The notes under the pieces were generated by a model. That model was not told the origin of the DNA. It saw nothing but the letters and a program-made list of their open reading frames with translations, and searched no databases. This document shows positions 14,950-22,023 of a stretch of DNA of 22,078 nt, piece after piece (position 1 is the first letter of the stretch; each line of letters starts with the position of its first letter). The stretch comes from SLAN01 sp046545955 (GTDB lineage Bacteria; Spirochaetota; Spirochaetia; DSM-27196; SKKC01): NCBI GenBank assembly GCA_046545955.1, contig JBKGYS010000028.1, positions 1 to 22,078 on the forward strand, read 5' to 3'. Made by a program: the position numbers and the translations under genes.

Positions 14950-15408
14950 CTATTGTATATCCACCATACCGCCGAGCGCGTGTTGTTTTACGTAGATATC
15001 TCGAAAACGGCCGCTCGGCAGTGCGTCGCCCACAGCTCGAGGGCTCAGAGTAGCGAGGTATGAAAGCACATCGTCCATATCGTCGTTGCTTTCACAGGCT
15101 GTGTAGCGGAAGTAGAGACTGCGGGATTTGAGGAACATGAGAATTCTTCGGTCTTTGCAGGCGTGTGGGTCACTGAGCTCACGCAGGGCGTGTCTCAGTC
15201 CGCCGTACCACGCGCGCGATGTGCGCACGAGATTGGGCGTATTTCCCTGGTCTACGACGTATAGTTCGAAGATCCCGGCAACCGACGGGACGCTACCGAT
15301 TACGGTTGACTTGGTCGCCCGCTGGATCCTGGACCAGACAACTGTGTAGTAGGCATCGTCGCCGCGAATCTGTTTGGATACCGCCGGGGAATCAGTGCTG
15401 CGTCTCAC
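14950..15408 (-). CDS. Uncharacterised protein
   Basis: 152 residues, no recognised domain, no signal peptide or membrane helix. It has a well-mixed sequence, including the stretch YYTVVWSRIQRATKS and the ending KQHALGGMVDIQ. The start is uncertain: GTG 15408 has no good Shine-Dalgarno. It lies between the HD gene (9-base convergent gap) and coaX (divergent, 51-base gap). That it is a gene is supported by filling the gap exactly and lacking any competitor on the other strand. Confidence 0.6.
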   Translation of the reverse strand: MRRSTDSPAVSKQIRGDDAYYTVVWSRIQRATKSTVIGSVPSVAGIFELYVVDQGNTPNLVRTSRAWYGGLRHALRELSDPHACKDRRILMFLKSRSLYFRYTACESNDDMDDVLSYLATLSPRAVGDALPSGRFRDIYVKQHALGGMVDIQ

Positions 15409-15410
15409 GG

Positions 15411-15428
15411 TTGCTGACTCTACAGCAA
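15411..15428. promoter_or_regulatory. Inverted repeat between divergent genes
   Basis: TTGCTG (15411-15416) and CAGCAA (15423-15428) with a 6-base centre, in the 51-base space between the unknown gene at 15408 (-) and coaX (+). Placement suits an operator for either gene. The arms are short and chance cannot be excluded. Confidence 0.25.
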
Positions 15429-15459
15429 GTGAGCACGCAAATCAAACGGAGGGAATACC

Positions 15460-16233
15460 ATGATACTCACTGTTGACGTTGGTAACTCGAATATAGTGGC
15501 CGGCGTGTACGACCGGGATACGCTTCTGACTCACTGGCGACTCTCCACCCGCCCGTATCGTACCGGCGATGAACTGTTGGTGACGCTCAGGGCTCTGTTC
15601 AGTGAATCGTCTATTTTGCCCGAAGTAGTCCGCTCAGTGGTGGTAAGCAGCGTCGTCCCACCATTAACCGAGCCGCTCGTGCAATCGCTTCGCAGTCTGT
15701 GTGGGGTCATCCCGTTCCTGGTCACACCCTCGTCGGTTCCCTGGCTGGAAATCGGCACGGATAGCCGCGAGGAGATGGGCCCGGACCTTGTCGCGAATGC
15801 CGTCGCTGCCGGAGCTATTTCCGCGGGTAGAGCCGCTTCGGTTGTGGATTTCGGGACGGCGTTGACCATTACTACGATCGATGAAAACGCTTGTGTTCAG
15901 GGTGTCAGCATCGCGCCGGGTCTCGGGCAGGCAAGCCTCGCGTTGAGTACTGGAACCGCTCAACTGCCGCAGGTCGCTCTCGAGGCACCAGAGCGCCCCT
16001 TCGGCACGAATACGGTCTCCGCCATACAGGCCGGCCTTGTGCACGGTTATGCAGCCATGGTGGAGGGGATGATTACAAAACTCGAGGCGTATTTTGATAC
16101 CAGGATCACCGGACTTGCCACAGGAGGACTATCGGATATCGTTGCCCCCCTGATTCCTCAGGTGGAACATGTTGACCCATGGCTCACACTCAACGGGTTG
16201 CGACTAATCGCCGAGCGAAACGAAGCGCAATAG
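15460..16233 (+). CDS. coaX: Type III pantothenate kinase CoaX
   Basis: 257 residues, normal for CoaX. It phosphorylates pantothenate with ATP, the first step of coenzyme A synthesis, and is not inhibited by CoA. Motifs of the ASKHA fold: ILTVDVGNSNIVAGVY (phosphate loop, residues 2-17), TGDELL, GPDLVANAVAAG, VVDFGTALTITTID (adenosine motif), SIAPGLGQASLAL and ATGGLSDIV. The usual GADR box reads GPDL here; the catalytic Asp is kept and the Arg is lost, a variation to note though probably tolerated. GGAGGG lies about 6 bases before ATG 15460. It stands alone as a transcription unit or leads the FAH gene across a 112-base gap. Confidence 0.93.
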   Translation: MILTVDVGNSNIVAGVYDRDTLLTHWRLSTRPYRTGDELLVTLRALFSESSILPEVVRSVVVSSVVPPLTEPLVQSLRSLCGVIPFLVTPSSVPWLEIGTDSREEMGPDLVANAVAAGAISAGRAASVVDFGTALTITTIDENACVQGVSIAPGLGQASLALSTGTAQLPQVALEAPERPFGTNTVSAIQAGLVHGYAAMVEGMITKLEAYFDTRITGLATGGLSDIVAPLIPQVEHVDPWLTLNGLRLIAERNEAQ

Positions 16234-16257
16234 GTCTTTTCACGTTTCTGCTGTTCG

Positions 16258-16286
16258 TTGCATATCGCCCACGGGATCAGTACGAT
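16258..16286 (+). promoter_or_regulatory. Possible promoter of the FAH-family gene
   Basis: TTGCAT (16258-16263), 17-base spacer, TACGAT (16281-16286), which is 3 and 4 of 6 to the consensus. Predicted start near 16293 is just before the tandem repeat at 16301. Weak by itself. Confidence 0.25.
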
Positions 16287-16300
16287 GGGCAAGCTTCGAA

Positions 16301-16332
16301 ACGTTCATTAAACAAGACGTTCATCAAACAAG
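16301..16332 (+). repeat. Tandem 16-bp direct repeat
   Basis: ACGTTCATTAAACAAG (16301-16316) is followed directly by ACGTTCATCAAACAAG (16317-16332), differing at one base. The second copy runs into AAGGTGG (16330-16336), the probable ribosome site of the FAH gene (ATG 16346). It could be a pair of regulator sites in the 5' leader, or a recent slippage duplication. Confidence 0.7.
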
Positions 16333-16345
16333 GTGGTAAACCCGC

Positions 16346-17065
16346 ATGCCGTCCGTAACGCTTCCCATTGCCGGATCATCCGATAAACTGTATACGGTAT
16401 CTCCAAGCAAGATTCTCTGCCTCGGGCTTAACTATAGTGATCACATTAAAGAGAGCCTCTCGGTGCGCGTCCGTGGTTTCACCCCGGACGCTCCGAGCGA
16501 ACCGGTTGTCTTTCCCAAAACCCCGAACGCATTGTGCGGACCGGATACCGCTATTGAGATTCCCGCGATCGTCGACCGGTACGATTTCGAGGAACCGAGG
16601 ACCGACCACGAGGCGGAGCTTGCTGTGGTTATTGGCGCACGGATGCGAAACGTTTCGGCCGAAAACGCGATGGACTATGTGTACGGCTACACGTGTGCCA
16701 ACGACGTCAGCCAGCGAAATGTTCAGAACGCGGATCGCTCCGGCTGGTATCGTGGAAAGAGTTTCGACACCTTTTGCCCGGTGGGGCCGTCGATCGTGCC
16801 TGCCTCCGAAATCGATAATCCGCATAGCCTTTCGATACTGTGCAGGGTTCGAGGGGAGGTCCGGCAAGAAGGAAACACTTCGCAAATGATTTTTGGAGTT
16901 CCCGCGATACTCGAGTTTCTGTCGGCTAATATGACCCTCGAACCCGGAGATCTTGTGCTGACCGGCACACCGAGCGGCGTAGGTCCGCTGGCGCCATCCG
17001 ACACGGTGGAGGTCGAAATCGAGGGAATTGGCACGCTTCGAAATCATGTTGTGCGCGGACACTGA
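16346..17065 (+). CDS. Fumarylacetoacetate hydrolase (FAH) family protein
   Basis: 239 residues, a single FAH domain like E. coli YcgM. Motifs: ILCLGLNYSDHIKE, PVVFPKTPNALCG, then the metal site DHEAELAVVIGARM (Glu-x-Glu) and GYTCANDVSQRN (Asp), RGKSFDTFCPVGPSIV, MIFGVPAILEFLS and DLVLTGTPSGVGPL. Members with this layout act on small 2-oxo acids, for example as oxaloacetate tautomerase, acylpyruvate hydrolase or oxaloacetate decarboxylase. No aromatic-degradation genes are nearby, so a housekeeping oxaloacetate or acylpyruvate role is more likely than catabolism. AAGGTGG lies about 9 bases before ATG 16346. The stop is 60 bases from the convergent otsAB end. Confidence 0.9.
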   Translation: MPSVTLPIAGSSDKLYTVSPSKILCLGLNYSDHIKESLSVRVRGFTPDAPSEPVVFPKTPNALCGPDTAIEIPAIVDRYDFEEPRTDHEAELAVVIGARMRNVSAENAMDYVYGYTCANDVSQRNVQNADRSGWYRGKSFDTFCPVGPSIVPASEIDNPHSLSILCRVRGEVRQEGNTSQMIFGVPAILEFLSANMTLEPGDLVLTGTPSGVGPLAPSDTVEVEIEGIGTLRNHVVRGH

Positions 17066-17118
17066 CGCGCTCCAAGCGCCGCTGCTCGTGCCCGCGTCGG
17101 CGTGGCGGTTACCCGAGA

Positions 17119-17143
17119 GCGTCTGCTACTTAGTAGCAGACGC
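17119..17143. terminator. 25-bp palindrome at the end of otsAB
   Basis: GCGTCTGCTACT (17119-17130) and AGTAGCAGACGC (17132-17143) form perfect 12-base arms around one central base. In RNA this would be a roughly 10-bp stem with a small loop. It includes the last five codons and the stop codon (17126-17128) of otsAB, and lies between two convergent genes. No T-run on either side. It could act as a bidirectional end signal or as 3' mRNA protection. Confidence 0.5.
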
Positions 17144-19318
17144 CATATCACGAATGAGACTACGAACCTGCTTCTCGTTTTCGAGAAAGTAACGTGCGTG
17201 TGAAATGTCGACTCCTACCTTAATCGAATACGCACTTTCGGGAAGCACGGAGAACAACTCTTCATCGCTCCAGTCGTCTCCTACGGCAAAAATGAAGTCA
17301 TGATTCTGCCTGGAAATCCAGCGCAGGGCAGCTCGACCTTTGCTGATTTCCGAGCTTTTCACTTCCAGCGTCTTCTGCCCCTCGAGAATCGACAGGTTCA
17401 GGTTTCCCGTGAGGCTCAACAAAGCATCTCTGAGTTCGCTCTTGCGCACCGATGCGAGCTCCGGTTCGGCGTGGCCGTAGCTCCAACCGAGGCTGAACTC
17501 CGACTGTTCTACTCGCGAGCCGGGAGTTCGGATCGCGTGACGCTCGAGTATCGGAAGGATCATTTCCTTCCAGCCAGTATCGAATTGTTCAATAAGTTGC
17601 CACTGGCCGCGGTACGGTCTGATCCACACGCCGTACTCGGCGACAAGTCCAACCGGCATATTCGCGAACCACTGCTCCAGGTCGGCGCGCGAACGGCTGC
17701 TGACGATTACCACGTCGTTTCGCTCATCCCCGGCAATCGTAGCGATGTTCTCGAGCAACCCGCTATCCGGCTGACTTTCGCTCGATCCGTCGCTGAGTTC
17801 TACGAGTGTGCCGTCATAATTGAGAAAGACAAGTCGACGCTCGGATTTCGAAAACTGCTCAAGGAGTTCATCCCGATCCCGGCCCCGCAGGCGCCTTTTC
17901 CTTAGATTCTCGCGGCTTTCAACGACCGACTCGAGCTTGTCCATGAAGTCCTGAGCCCAGAAGTGTACGTCGTATCGCTTAAGTCGCTCGTGAATCCGGC
18001 GATTCCCGGCAAGCCGAGCATCCTCGTCGCGCTCGATCGCTGATCGAATGGATTCGGCGATCCCATCGATATCGCTCGGATTCACGACAAGCGATTCGCT
18101 CATTTCACGAGCCGCCCCCGCTGTTTCGCTGAGTACAACCGTTCCACCCATGTCGTTACGCGCGGCTACGTATTCCTTGGCGATAAGATTCATTCCGTCG
18201 CGCACGGGAGTAACGAGAAGCACGTCGGAGCAGCGATACAGCGCGCACAGCCGATTAAACGGAAACGTCCGGAAAAAATACTTGATCGGTACCCAGTCGA
18301 TTGTTCCGTAGTTGCCGTTAATCGTCGAAACGAGCTCGTCGAGCTCGCGCTTCAGCCGTTGGTACCGCGGAACTTCCGTGCGGGAGGGCGCGACGATCAT
18401 TACGAGTTCCACCTTGCCTATGTACTCCGGGAAACGAGCGAGAAACCGCTCGTAGGCCTGGAGACGATTCGGTATTCCCTTGGAATAGTCGAGACGGTCG
18501 ACCGAAAGGATAACGGTCCTGTCGGCTGTCGATGCCTGAACCGATTGAATCTCCTCGCGAACATCGTCGAGCTTTGAGGATTCGGAGTACTTCGCATAAT
18601 CGATACCCATGGGGAAAACATCGACCTTGGACATACTATTCCGATCTCGGACAATCCCGAGATTGTTCTCGAGTCCGAGAAGCCTCCGGATACTCGAGAG
18701 AAAGTGCCGCGCGTAGTCGTATGTGTGGAATCCAATGAGATCGGCGCCGAGCATACCGTGCAGCAACTCCTCGCGCCACGGAAGCAAACGGAACAGTTCG
18801 TAGCTTGGAAAGGGGATATGGAGAAAGAAACCGATCCTGGTGTCGGGCAGCTCTTCTCGTACCATCGCAGGAAGCAACATGAGCTGATAGTCGTGAATCC
18901 AGATGTAGTCGTCGGGTTCGGCGATACTCCGGATTGCTTCGAAATAGCGTCTATTAATCGACTTGTAAGATTTCCAGGCCTCCGGATCGTAGTCAACGTA
19001 GGTCGGAAAATAGTGAAAAAGCGGCCAGATAGTATTGTTGCAGAATCCGTAGTAGAATCCGTCGAGATCGGAGCGCGATAAGGGAACGGTGACGCTCTGA
19101 TAATCGCGTCGAAGTGTTTCGCTGATGTACTTCCGATCCTGCTCGTTGATATCGTCATCCGCGATCCCGCTCCAGCCGACCCAGAGACTGTCGGAGCGTT
19201 GGGAAAAACTGCTTAACCCGGTAGCAAGGCCGCCGACACTCGGACTGAATGAGTAGCCGTCTTTACTCGAACTCACGGACACCGACAACCTGTTCGATGC
19301 GAGAATAATCTTTGACAT
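17126..19318 (-). CDS. otsAB: Fused trehalose-6-P synthase / phosphatase-like protein
   Basis: 730 residues. Residues 1 to about 480 are a GT20 synthase that makes trehalose-6-phosphate from UDP-glucose and glucose-6-phosphate: SNRLSVSV, GGLATGL, WIHDYQLMLLP, GFFLHIPFPSYELF, IGFHTYDYARHF, VDRLDYSKGIPNRL and VRDGMNLIAKEYVAAR all look intact. Residues about 490-730 are an OtsB-type HAD phosphatase. Its motif I reads VFLNYDGTLVEL, with N500 (AAT at 17819-17821) where the nucleophile Asp is expected; D502 is kept. VVIVSSRSRADL and GDDWSDEELF (680-689) are present, but the substrate-site AEHG is AEYG (Y562). The phosphatase half may be inactive or altered. Start ATG 19318 has no strong ribosome site. 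It diverges from the transporter gene. Trehalose is an osmolyte and stress protectant in the cytosol. Confidence 0.9.
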   Translation of the reverse strand: MSKIILASNRLSVSVSSSKDGYSFSPSVGGLATGLSSFSQRSDSLWVGWSGIADDDINEQDRKYISETLRRDYQSVTVPLSRSDLDGFYYGFCNNTIWPLFHYFPTYVDYDPEAWKSYKSINRRYFEAIRSIAEPDDYIWIHDYQLMLLPAMVREELPDTRIGFFLHIPFPSYELFRLLPWREELLHGMLGADLIGFHTYDYARHFLSSIRRLLGLENNLGIVRDRNSMSKVDVFPMGIDYAKYSESSKLDDVREEIQSVQASTADRTVILSVDRLDYSKGIPNRLQAYERFLARFPEYIGKVELVMIVAPSRTEVPRYQRLKRELDELVSTINGNYGTIDWVPIKYFFRTFPFNRLCALYRCSDVLLVTPVRDGMNLIAKEYVAARNDMGGTVVLSETAGAAREMSESLVVNPSDIDGIAESIRSAIERDEDARLAGNRRIHERLKRYDVHFWAQDFMDKLESVVESRENLRKRRLRGRDRDELLEQFSKSERRLVFLNYDGTLVELSDGSSESQPDSGLLENIATIAGDERNDVVIVSSRSRADLEQWFANMPVGLVAEYGVWIRPYRGQWQLIEQFDTGWKEMILPILERHAIRTPGSRVEQSEFSLGWSYGHAEPELASVRKSELRDALLSLTGNLNLSILEGQKTLEVKSSEISKGRAALRWISRQNHDFIFAVGDDWSDEELFSVLPESAYSIKVGVDISHARYFLENEKQVRSLIRDMASATK

Positions 19319-19351
19319 ATCGTTCTAAGTGTCACCGTGAGGCGCGATCGC

Positions 19352-19357
19352 CGTCAA
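19352..19357 (-). promoter_or_regulatory. Possible -35 box of otsAB
   Basis: TTGACG on the minus strand (5 of 6 to consensus), 34 bases before the otsAB ATG. The -10 at 17-18 bases is poor (TGACAC or GACACT), so the promoter may need an activator or another sigma factor. It is next to the palindrome GCGATCGC (19344-19351). Confidence 0.25.
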
Positions 19358-19362
19358 GCACC

Positions 19363-19398
19363 GATCCCCCTCAGCGGTTGACAGCGCTGAGGGGGATC
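19363..19398. promoter_or_regulatory. Perfect 14-bp inverted repeat with TTGACA in its loop
   Basis: GATCCCCCTCAGCG (19363-19376) and CGCTGAGGGGGATC (19385-19398) are perfectly complementary around the 8-base loop GTTGACAG. The loop contains TTGACA (19378-19383), the consensus -35. A -10 at 17 bases would be TAGGTT (19401-19406, 3 of 6), with a start about 5 bases before the transporter ATG at 19417. It lies in the 98-base space between divergent otsAB and the transporter, so no gene ends here and a terminator is unlikely. An operator that covers the transporter promoter is the simplest reading. Confidence 0.6.
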
Positions 19399-19416
19399 AC
19401 TAGGTTCTGATGCATA

Positions 19417-20139
19417 ATGTCAAACGAGCTTCTCTGGGCTACTATGCTTCTGGCGAACTTTGGGCTGATTATCGGGTTATACCGTATATTCGGCGCGGTC
19501 GGGTTGATTTCGTGGATGGCGATTGCCGGGGTCATCGCAAATATCCAGGTCGTCAAGACCGTCGAAATATTCGGGCTTACTGCCACGCTCGGTAACATAG
19601 TCTACGCCTCGTCGTTTCTCGCTACCGATATTCTCAGCGAAAAGTACGGAAAAGCTCCCGCGATGGTAGCGGTCTGGACCGGATTTACCACGCTGATCTC
19701 GGCCACGCTGCTCATGACTATTGCGCTGTGGTTTCAGCCCGGCGAGTCGGATACTTCGCAGAGATCTCTCGAAACCATTTTCACGGTGCTTCCGCGGATT
19801 ACGCTTGCGAGTGTGGCAGCGTATTTGATCAGTCAACTGCACGACGTATGGGCCTATCAATTCTGGCGTCGCCGTTTTCCGGGACGTCGGCGGATCTGGA
19901 TTCGAAACAACCTCAGCACCATGGTCAGCCAGCTCGTGGATACTGTGGTGTTTACGGCAATAGCTTTTCTCGGTGTCTTCCCATGGCCGGTGTTTTTTGA
20001 AATCGCGCTTACCACGTATGCGCTCAAGTGGATCGTCGCGACGCTGGACACTCCGTTCGTGTACCTCGCCGGGCGTATCCGGCCGGGTGTGCTCGGGAGG
20101 GTGTTCGCTCAGTCGATTGATTCGGGCTCAGCGACATGA
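19417..20139 (+). CDS. yhhQ: Queuosine precursor transporter (YhhQ family)
   Basis: 240 residues with about six membrane helices. Family marks: an early NIQVVKTVEIFGLTATLGN, the block YASSFLATDILSEKYGKAPA (D and E-K-Y-G), QLHDVWAYQFWRRR, and RNNLSTMVSQLVDTVVFTAIAF followed by a KWIVATLDTPFVYLA helix. YhhQ proteins import 7-cyano- or 7-aminomethyl-7-deazaguanine, or queuine, for modification of tRNA position 34. ATG 19417 has only a weak AGG upstream. Its stop overlaps the ROK kinase start as ATGA (20136-20139). No queuosine synthesis gene lies in the window, which fits a salvage role. I saw no preQ1 riboswitch ahead of it. Confidence 0.87.
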   Translation: MSNELLWATMLLANFGLIIGLYRIFGAVGLISWMAIAGVIANIQVVKTVEIFGLTATLGNIVYASSFLATDILSEKYGKAPAMVAVWTGFTTLISATLLMTIALWFQPGESDTSQRSLETIFTVLPRITLASVAAYLISQLHDVWAYQFWRRRFPGRRRIWIRNNLSTMVSQLVDTVVFTAIAFLGVFPWPVFFEIALTTYALKWIVATLDTPFVYLAGRIRPGVLGRVFAQSIDSGSAT

Positions 20140-21143
20140 ACCTGTATGGCGCGATAGAGGCGGGCGGAACGAAGTTCGTGTGCGGCGTCGCATCCGGCCC
20201 CCGTACGATCCTCGAACATACCACGATTGCCACCCGCGCCCCCGATACGACGCTCGCGGAGTGCACGGATTTTTTTCGCCGGGCCTTCGCCCGGCATGGC
20301 GAGCCGACTGCGTTCGGTATCGGAAGTTTCGGAGCACTCGATCCGGCGAAAGATTCAGCCTGGTACGGGCATATACGGGAGACCCCTAAGGAGGGTTGGA
20401 GCAACGTCGATATTGCCGGGGTATTTGCGCGTGAATTCGGGGTACCCGTGGGGTTTGATACCGATGTAAATGCGGCAGCGCTTGCCGAATACAAATTCGG
20501 GGCGGGTCAGGGCACCGGAGTTCGTGCGGCCGGCCGGGACGCACGCGTATCCCGGCGTGGCGAGGGAGCCGGCGTCGGTGCGGCTGACGCGGCCGGGGCT
20601 GCGGGGGTTCGCAGCCTCGTGTACGTCACCGTAGGAACGGGTGTTGGGGGAGGGGCGATCGCCGACGGGCATATCGTCCATGGGCTGCTTCATCCGGAAA
20701 TGGGACATATACCGGTTATGCGTGAAACCGACGATACAGACTTTCGTGGCGTGTGTCCGTTCCACGAGGCGTGTCTCGAAGGGCTGGCCTCCGGGCCGGC
20801 GATACAGGCACGCTGGGGGGTGCCCGCTACGGAGCTCTCGCCCGAGCACCGAGCCTGGTCTCTCGAGGCGCGCTACCTCGCCTCGTTCGTCGTAATCCTG
20901 ACCGGAATACTGGCCCCCGAGGTGATCGTGCTCGGCGGCGGTGTCATGCACGTTCCTGGGCTCATAGAGCGCGTGCGGGAGTCGGCGCAAAGGAAGATGA
21001 ACGGATACTTTCCACCAGTGTGGAAGACCGAACGCGCCGGTTCCGATGCCGGATTGGACCGCTACATCGTAGCTCCGGTGCTCGGTGATGAAGCGGGGCT
21101 TGCCGGCGCGGTTGCCCTTGCTATGGACGCCGGCGGCGCGTAA
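20136..21143 (+). CDS. ROK family kinase, fructokinase type
   Basis: 335 residues, longer than the usual 290-305. N-terminal ATP loop YGAIEAGGTKFVCGV, catalytic D110 in FDTDVNAAALAEYK, second glycine loop VYVTVGTGVGGGAI, and a fructokinase-type zinc site GHIPV...CPFHEACLEGLASGPA (H191, C207, H210, C213). LGGGVMHVPGL completes the fold. It likely phosphorylates fructose or a related hexose. Residues about 127-157, between the DTD block and VYVTVGTG, are a Gly/Ala/Arg-rich insertion absent from typical members; its DNA (about 20514-20606) is very GC-rich. Start ATG 20136 overlaps the transporter stop by 4 bases, which implies coupled translation. Confidence 0.88.
   Translation: MNLYGAIEAGGTKFVCGVASGPRTILEHTTIATRAPDTTLAECTDFFRRAFARHGEPTAFGIGSFGALDPAKDSAWYGHIRETPKEGWSNVDIAGVFAREFGVPVGFDTDVNAAALAEYKFGAGQGTGVRAAGRDARVSRRGEGAGVGAADAAGAAGVRSLVYVTVGTGVGGGAIADGHIVHGLLHPEMGHIPVMRETDDTDFRGVCPFHEACLEGLASGPAIQARWGVPATELSPEHRAWSLEARYLASFVVILTGILAPEVIVLGGGVMHVPGLIERVRESAQRKMNGYFPPVWKTERAGSDAGLDRYIVAPVLGDEAGLAGAVALAMDAGGA
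20514..20606 (+). other. Low-complexity insertion in the ROK kinase
   Basis: An in-frame GC-rich stretch of about 93 bases encodes roughly 31 residues dominated by Gly, Ala, Arg and Val. It sits in the loop between the sugar-binding helix and the second ATP loop. Flanking kinase sequence resumes exactly (KFGAGQG before, SLVYVTVGTG after), so the frame is kept. Confidence 0.65.
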
Positions 21144-21172
21144 TCCAGGCGCGTGGAGGTAGCAGCAATCCT

Positions 21173-21952
21173 CTATTCTCGCCAGGGGAAGATCATGCCA
21201 CGGAATGTTCGCTTTCCGACCTTCTGCTGTTCTTCAATGAGCAGCCGCTCCCACGGAATCTTCCGTCGATCGGCATCCGGATTGGCCTCCAGGTAGTCGT
21301 ACTTCATGAGACGGATTTTGAAGCTCGACTGTAACCAGAGCATAACGCCGGCGGGACCAGGTATGAGAAACGCGAGCGGGACTGAAATGGCGGTCAGCGC
21401 GAGCACCCCTATAGCGGTGAGGACCGAAAACCCCGTGTTATCGAAGAAAACTATGAAGCATTTCTTGAGTATGGGTTTCAGCCTGCTATCGAGTCGGCTT
21501 CGAATTGGCAGAAAGAACTGACTTGCAAGAAGCCAGACCACCGAGACCCAGAAGAGAAATACCAGCGCCGCGAGCCCCCATATATTCTCTATTTGCGCGT
21601 AGAATGGGACCGCGATCGATGTAATGAAAAACTGCACAATGTATAACCCTGCCAGCCAGAGCGAGCTAGGCAAGGCCTCACGGAAGTATCCTATAAGCTG
21701 TCGGAATTCCGGGTTCTCGTAGTCGACCATATCGCGAGAGGCGAAGCTTACCCCGCCCGCGTAAACAATGGTCACAAGAATGGCGGCCACAGGTACGAGA
21801 ATGGCGCCTACGAACGCATCGATCGACCCAAACAGGTTCGTCAGCGACAGAGTGAGCGCGAGGAGCGCTACAAACCCGACATTCAGCAGAGCTACGGTGA
21901 GCAGATTATCCCACAGGTCAAAAAACGCTTTCTTTATGGTAAATAAAAACAT
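21173..21952 (-). CDS. Uncharacterised polytopic membrane protein (DUF624/YesL-like)
   Basis: 259 residues with about five or six hydrophobic helices (first about 18-38, then 46-68, 97-117, 125-150 and 175-205). It opens with FLFTIKKAFFDLWDNLLTVALLN, similar to the W-D-N start of DUF624/YesL proteins, and closes with a basic cytosolic tail ending RTFRGMIFPWRE. From memory, similar proteins occur in Treponema and relatives; their function is unknown. ATG 21952 lacks a clear Shine-Dalgarno, and the candidate promoter upstream would give a leader of about 12 bases. It converges on the ROK kinase with a 29-base gap. Confidence 0.75.
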   Translation of the reverse strand: MFLFTIKKAFFDLWDNLLTVALLNVGFVALLALTLSLTNLFGSIDAFVGAILVPVAAILVTIVYAGGVSFASRDMVDYENPEFRQLIGYFREALPSSLWLAGLYIVQFFITSIAVPFYAQIENIWGLAALVFLFWVSVVWLLASQFFLPIRSRLDSRLKPILKKCFIVFFDNTGFSVLTAIGVLALTAISVPLAFLIPGPAGVMLWLQSSFKIRLMKYDYLEANPDADRRKIPWERLLIEEQQKVGKRTFRGMIFPWRE

Positions 21953-21970
21953 AATCGGTCCGGCGGGAGC

Positions 21971-22000
21971 AGTATAGACGCAGCTGACTCAGCTCGGCAA
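21971..22000 (-). promoter_or_regulatory. Promoter of the membrane-protein gene, with a palindrome
   Basis: On the minus strand TTGCCG (22000-21995, 4 of 6), an 18-base spacer, TATACT (21976-21971, 5 of 6). The start would be near 21965, 12 bases before the ATG. The spacer contains the palindrome AGCTGA-C-TCAGCT (21982-21994), well placed for a repressor that blocks polymerase. Confidence 0.45.
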
Positions 22001-22023
22001 TAGGAGTCTCCGAGGTTGCACCC

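Noticed and set aside
16376..17062. A 228-codon open frame on the - strand
   Set aside because: Antisense to the FAH-family gene along its whole length; no domain seen.
19399..19419. preQ1 riboswitch ahead of the queuosine-precursor transporter
   Set aside because: The GGTTCT stretch at 19403-19408 recalls the preQ1-I core, but the pairing partner and the A-rich tail are missing and there is no space before the ATG.
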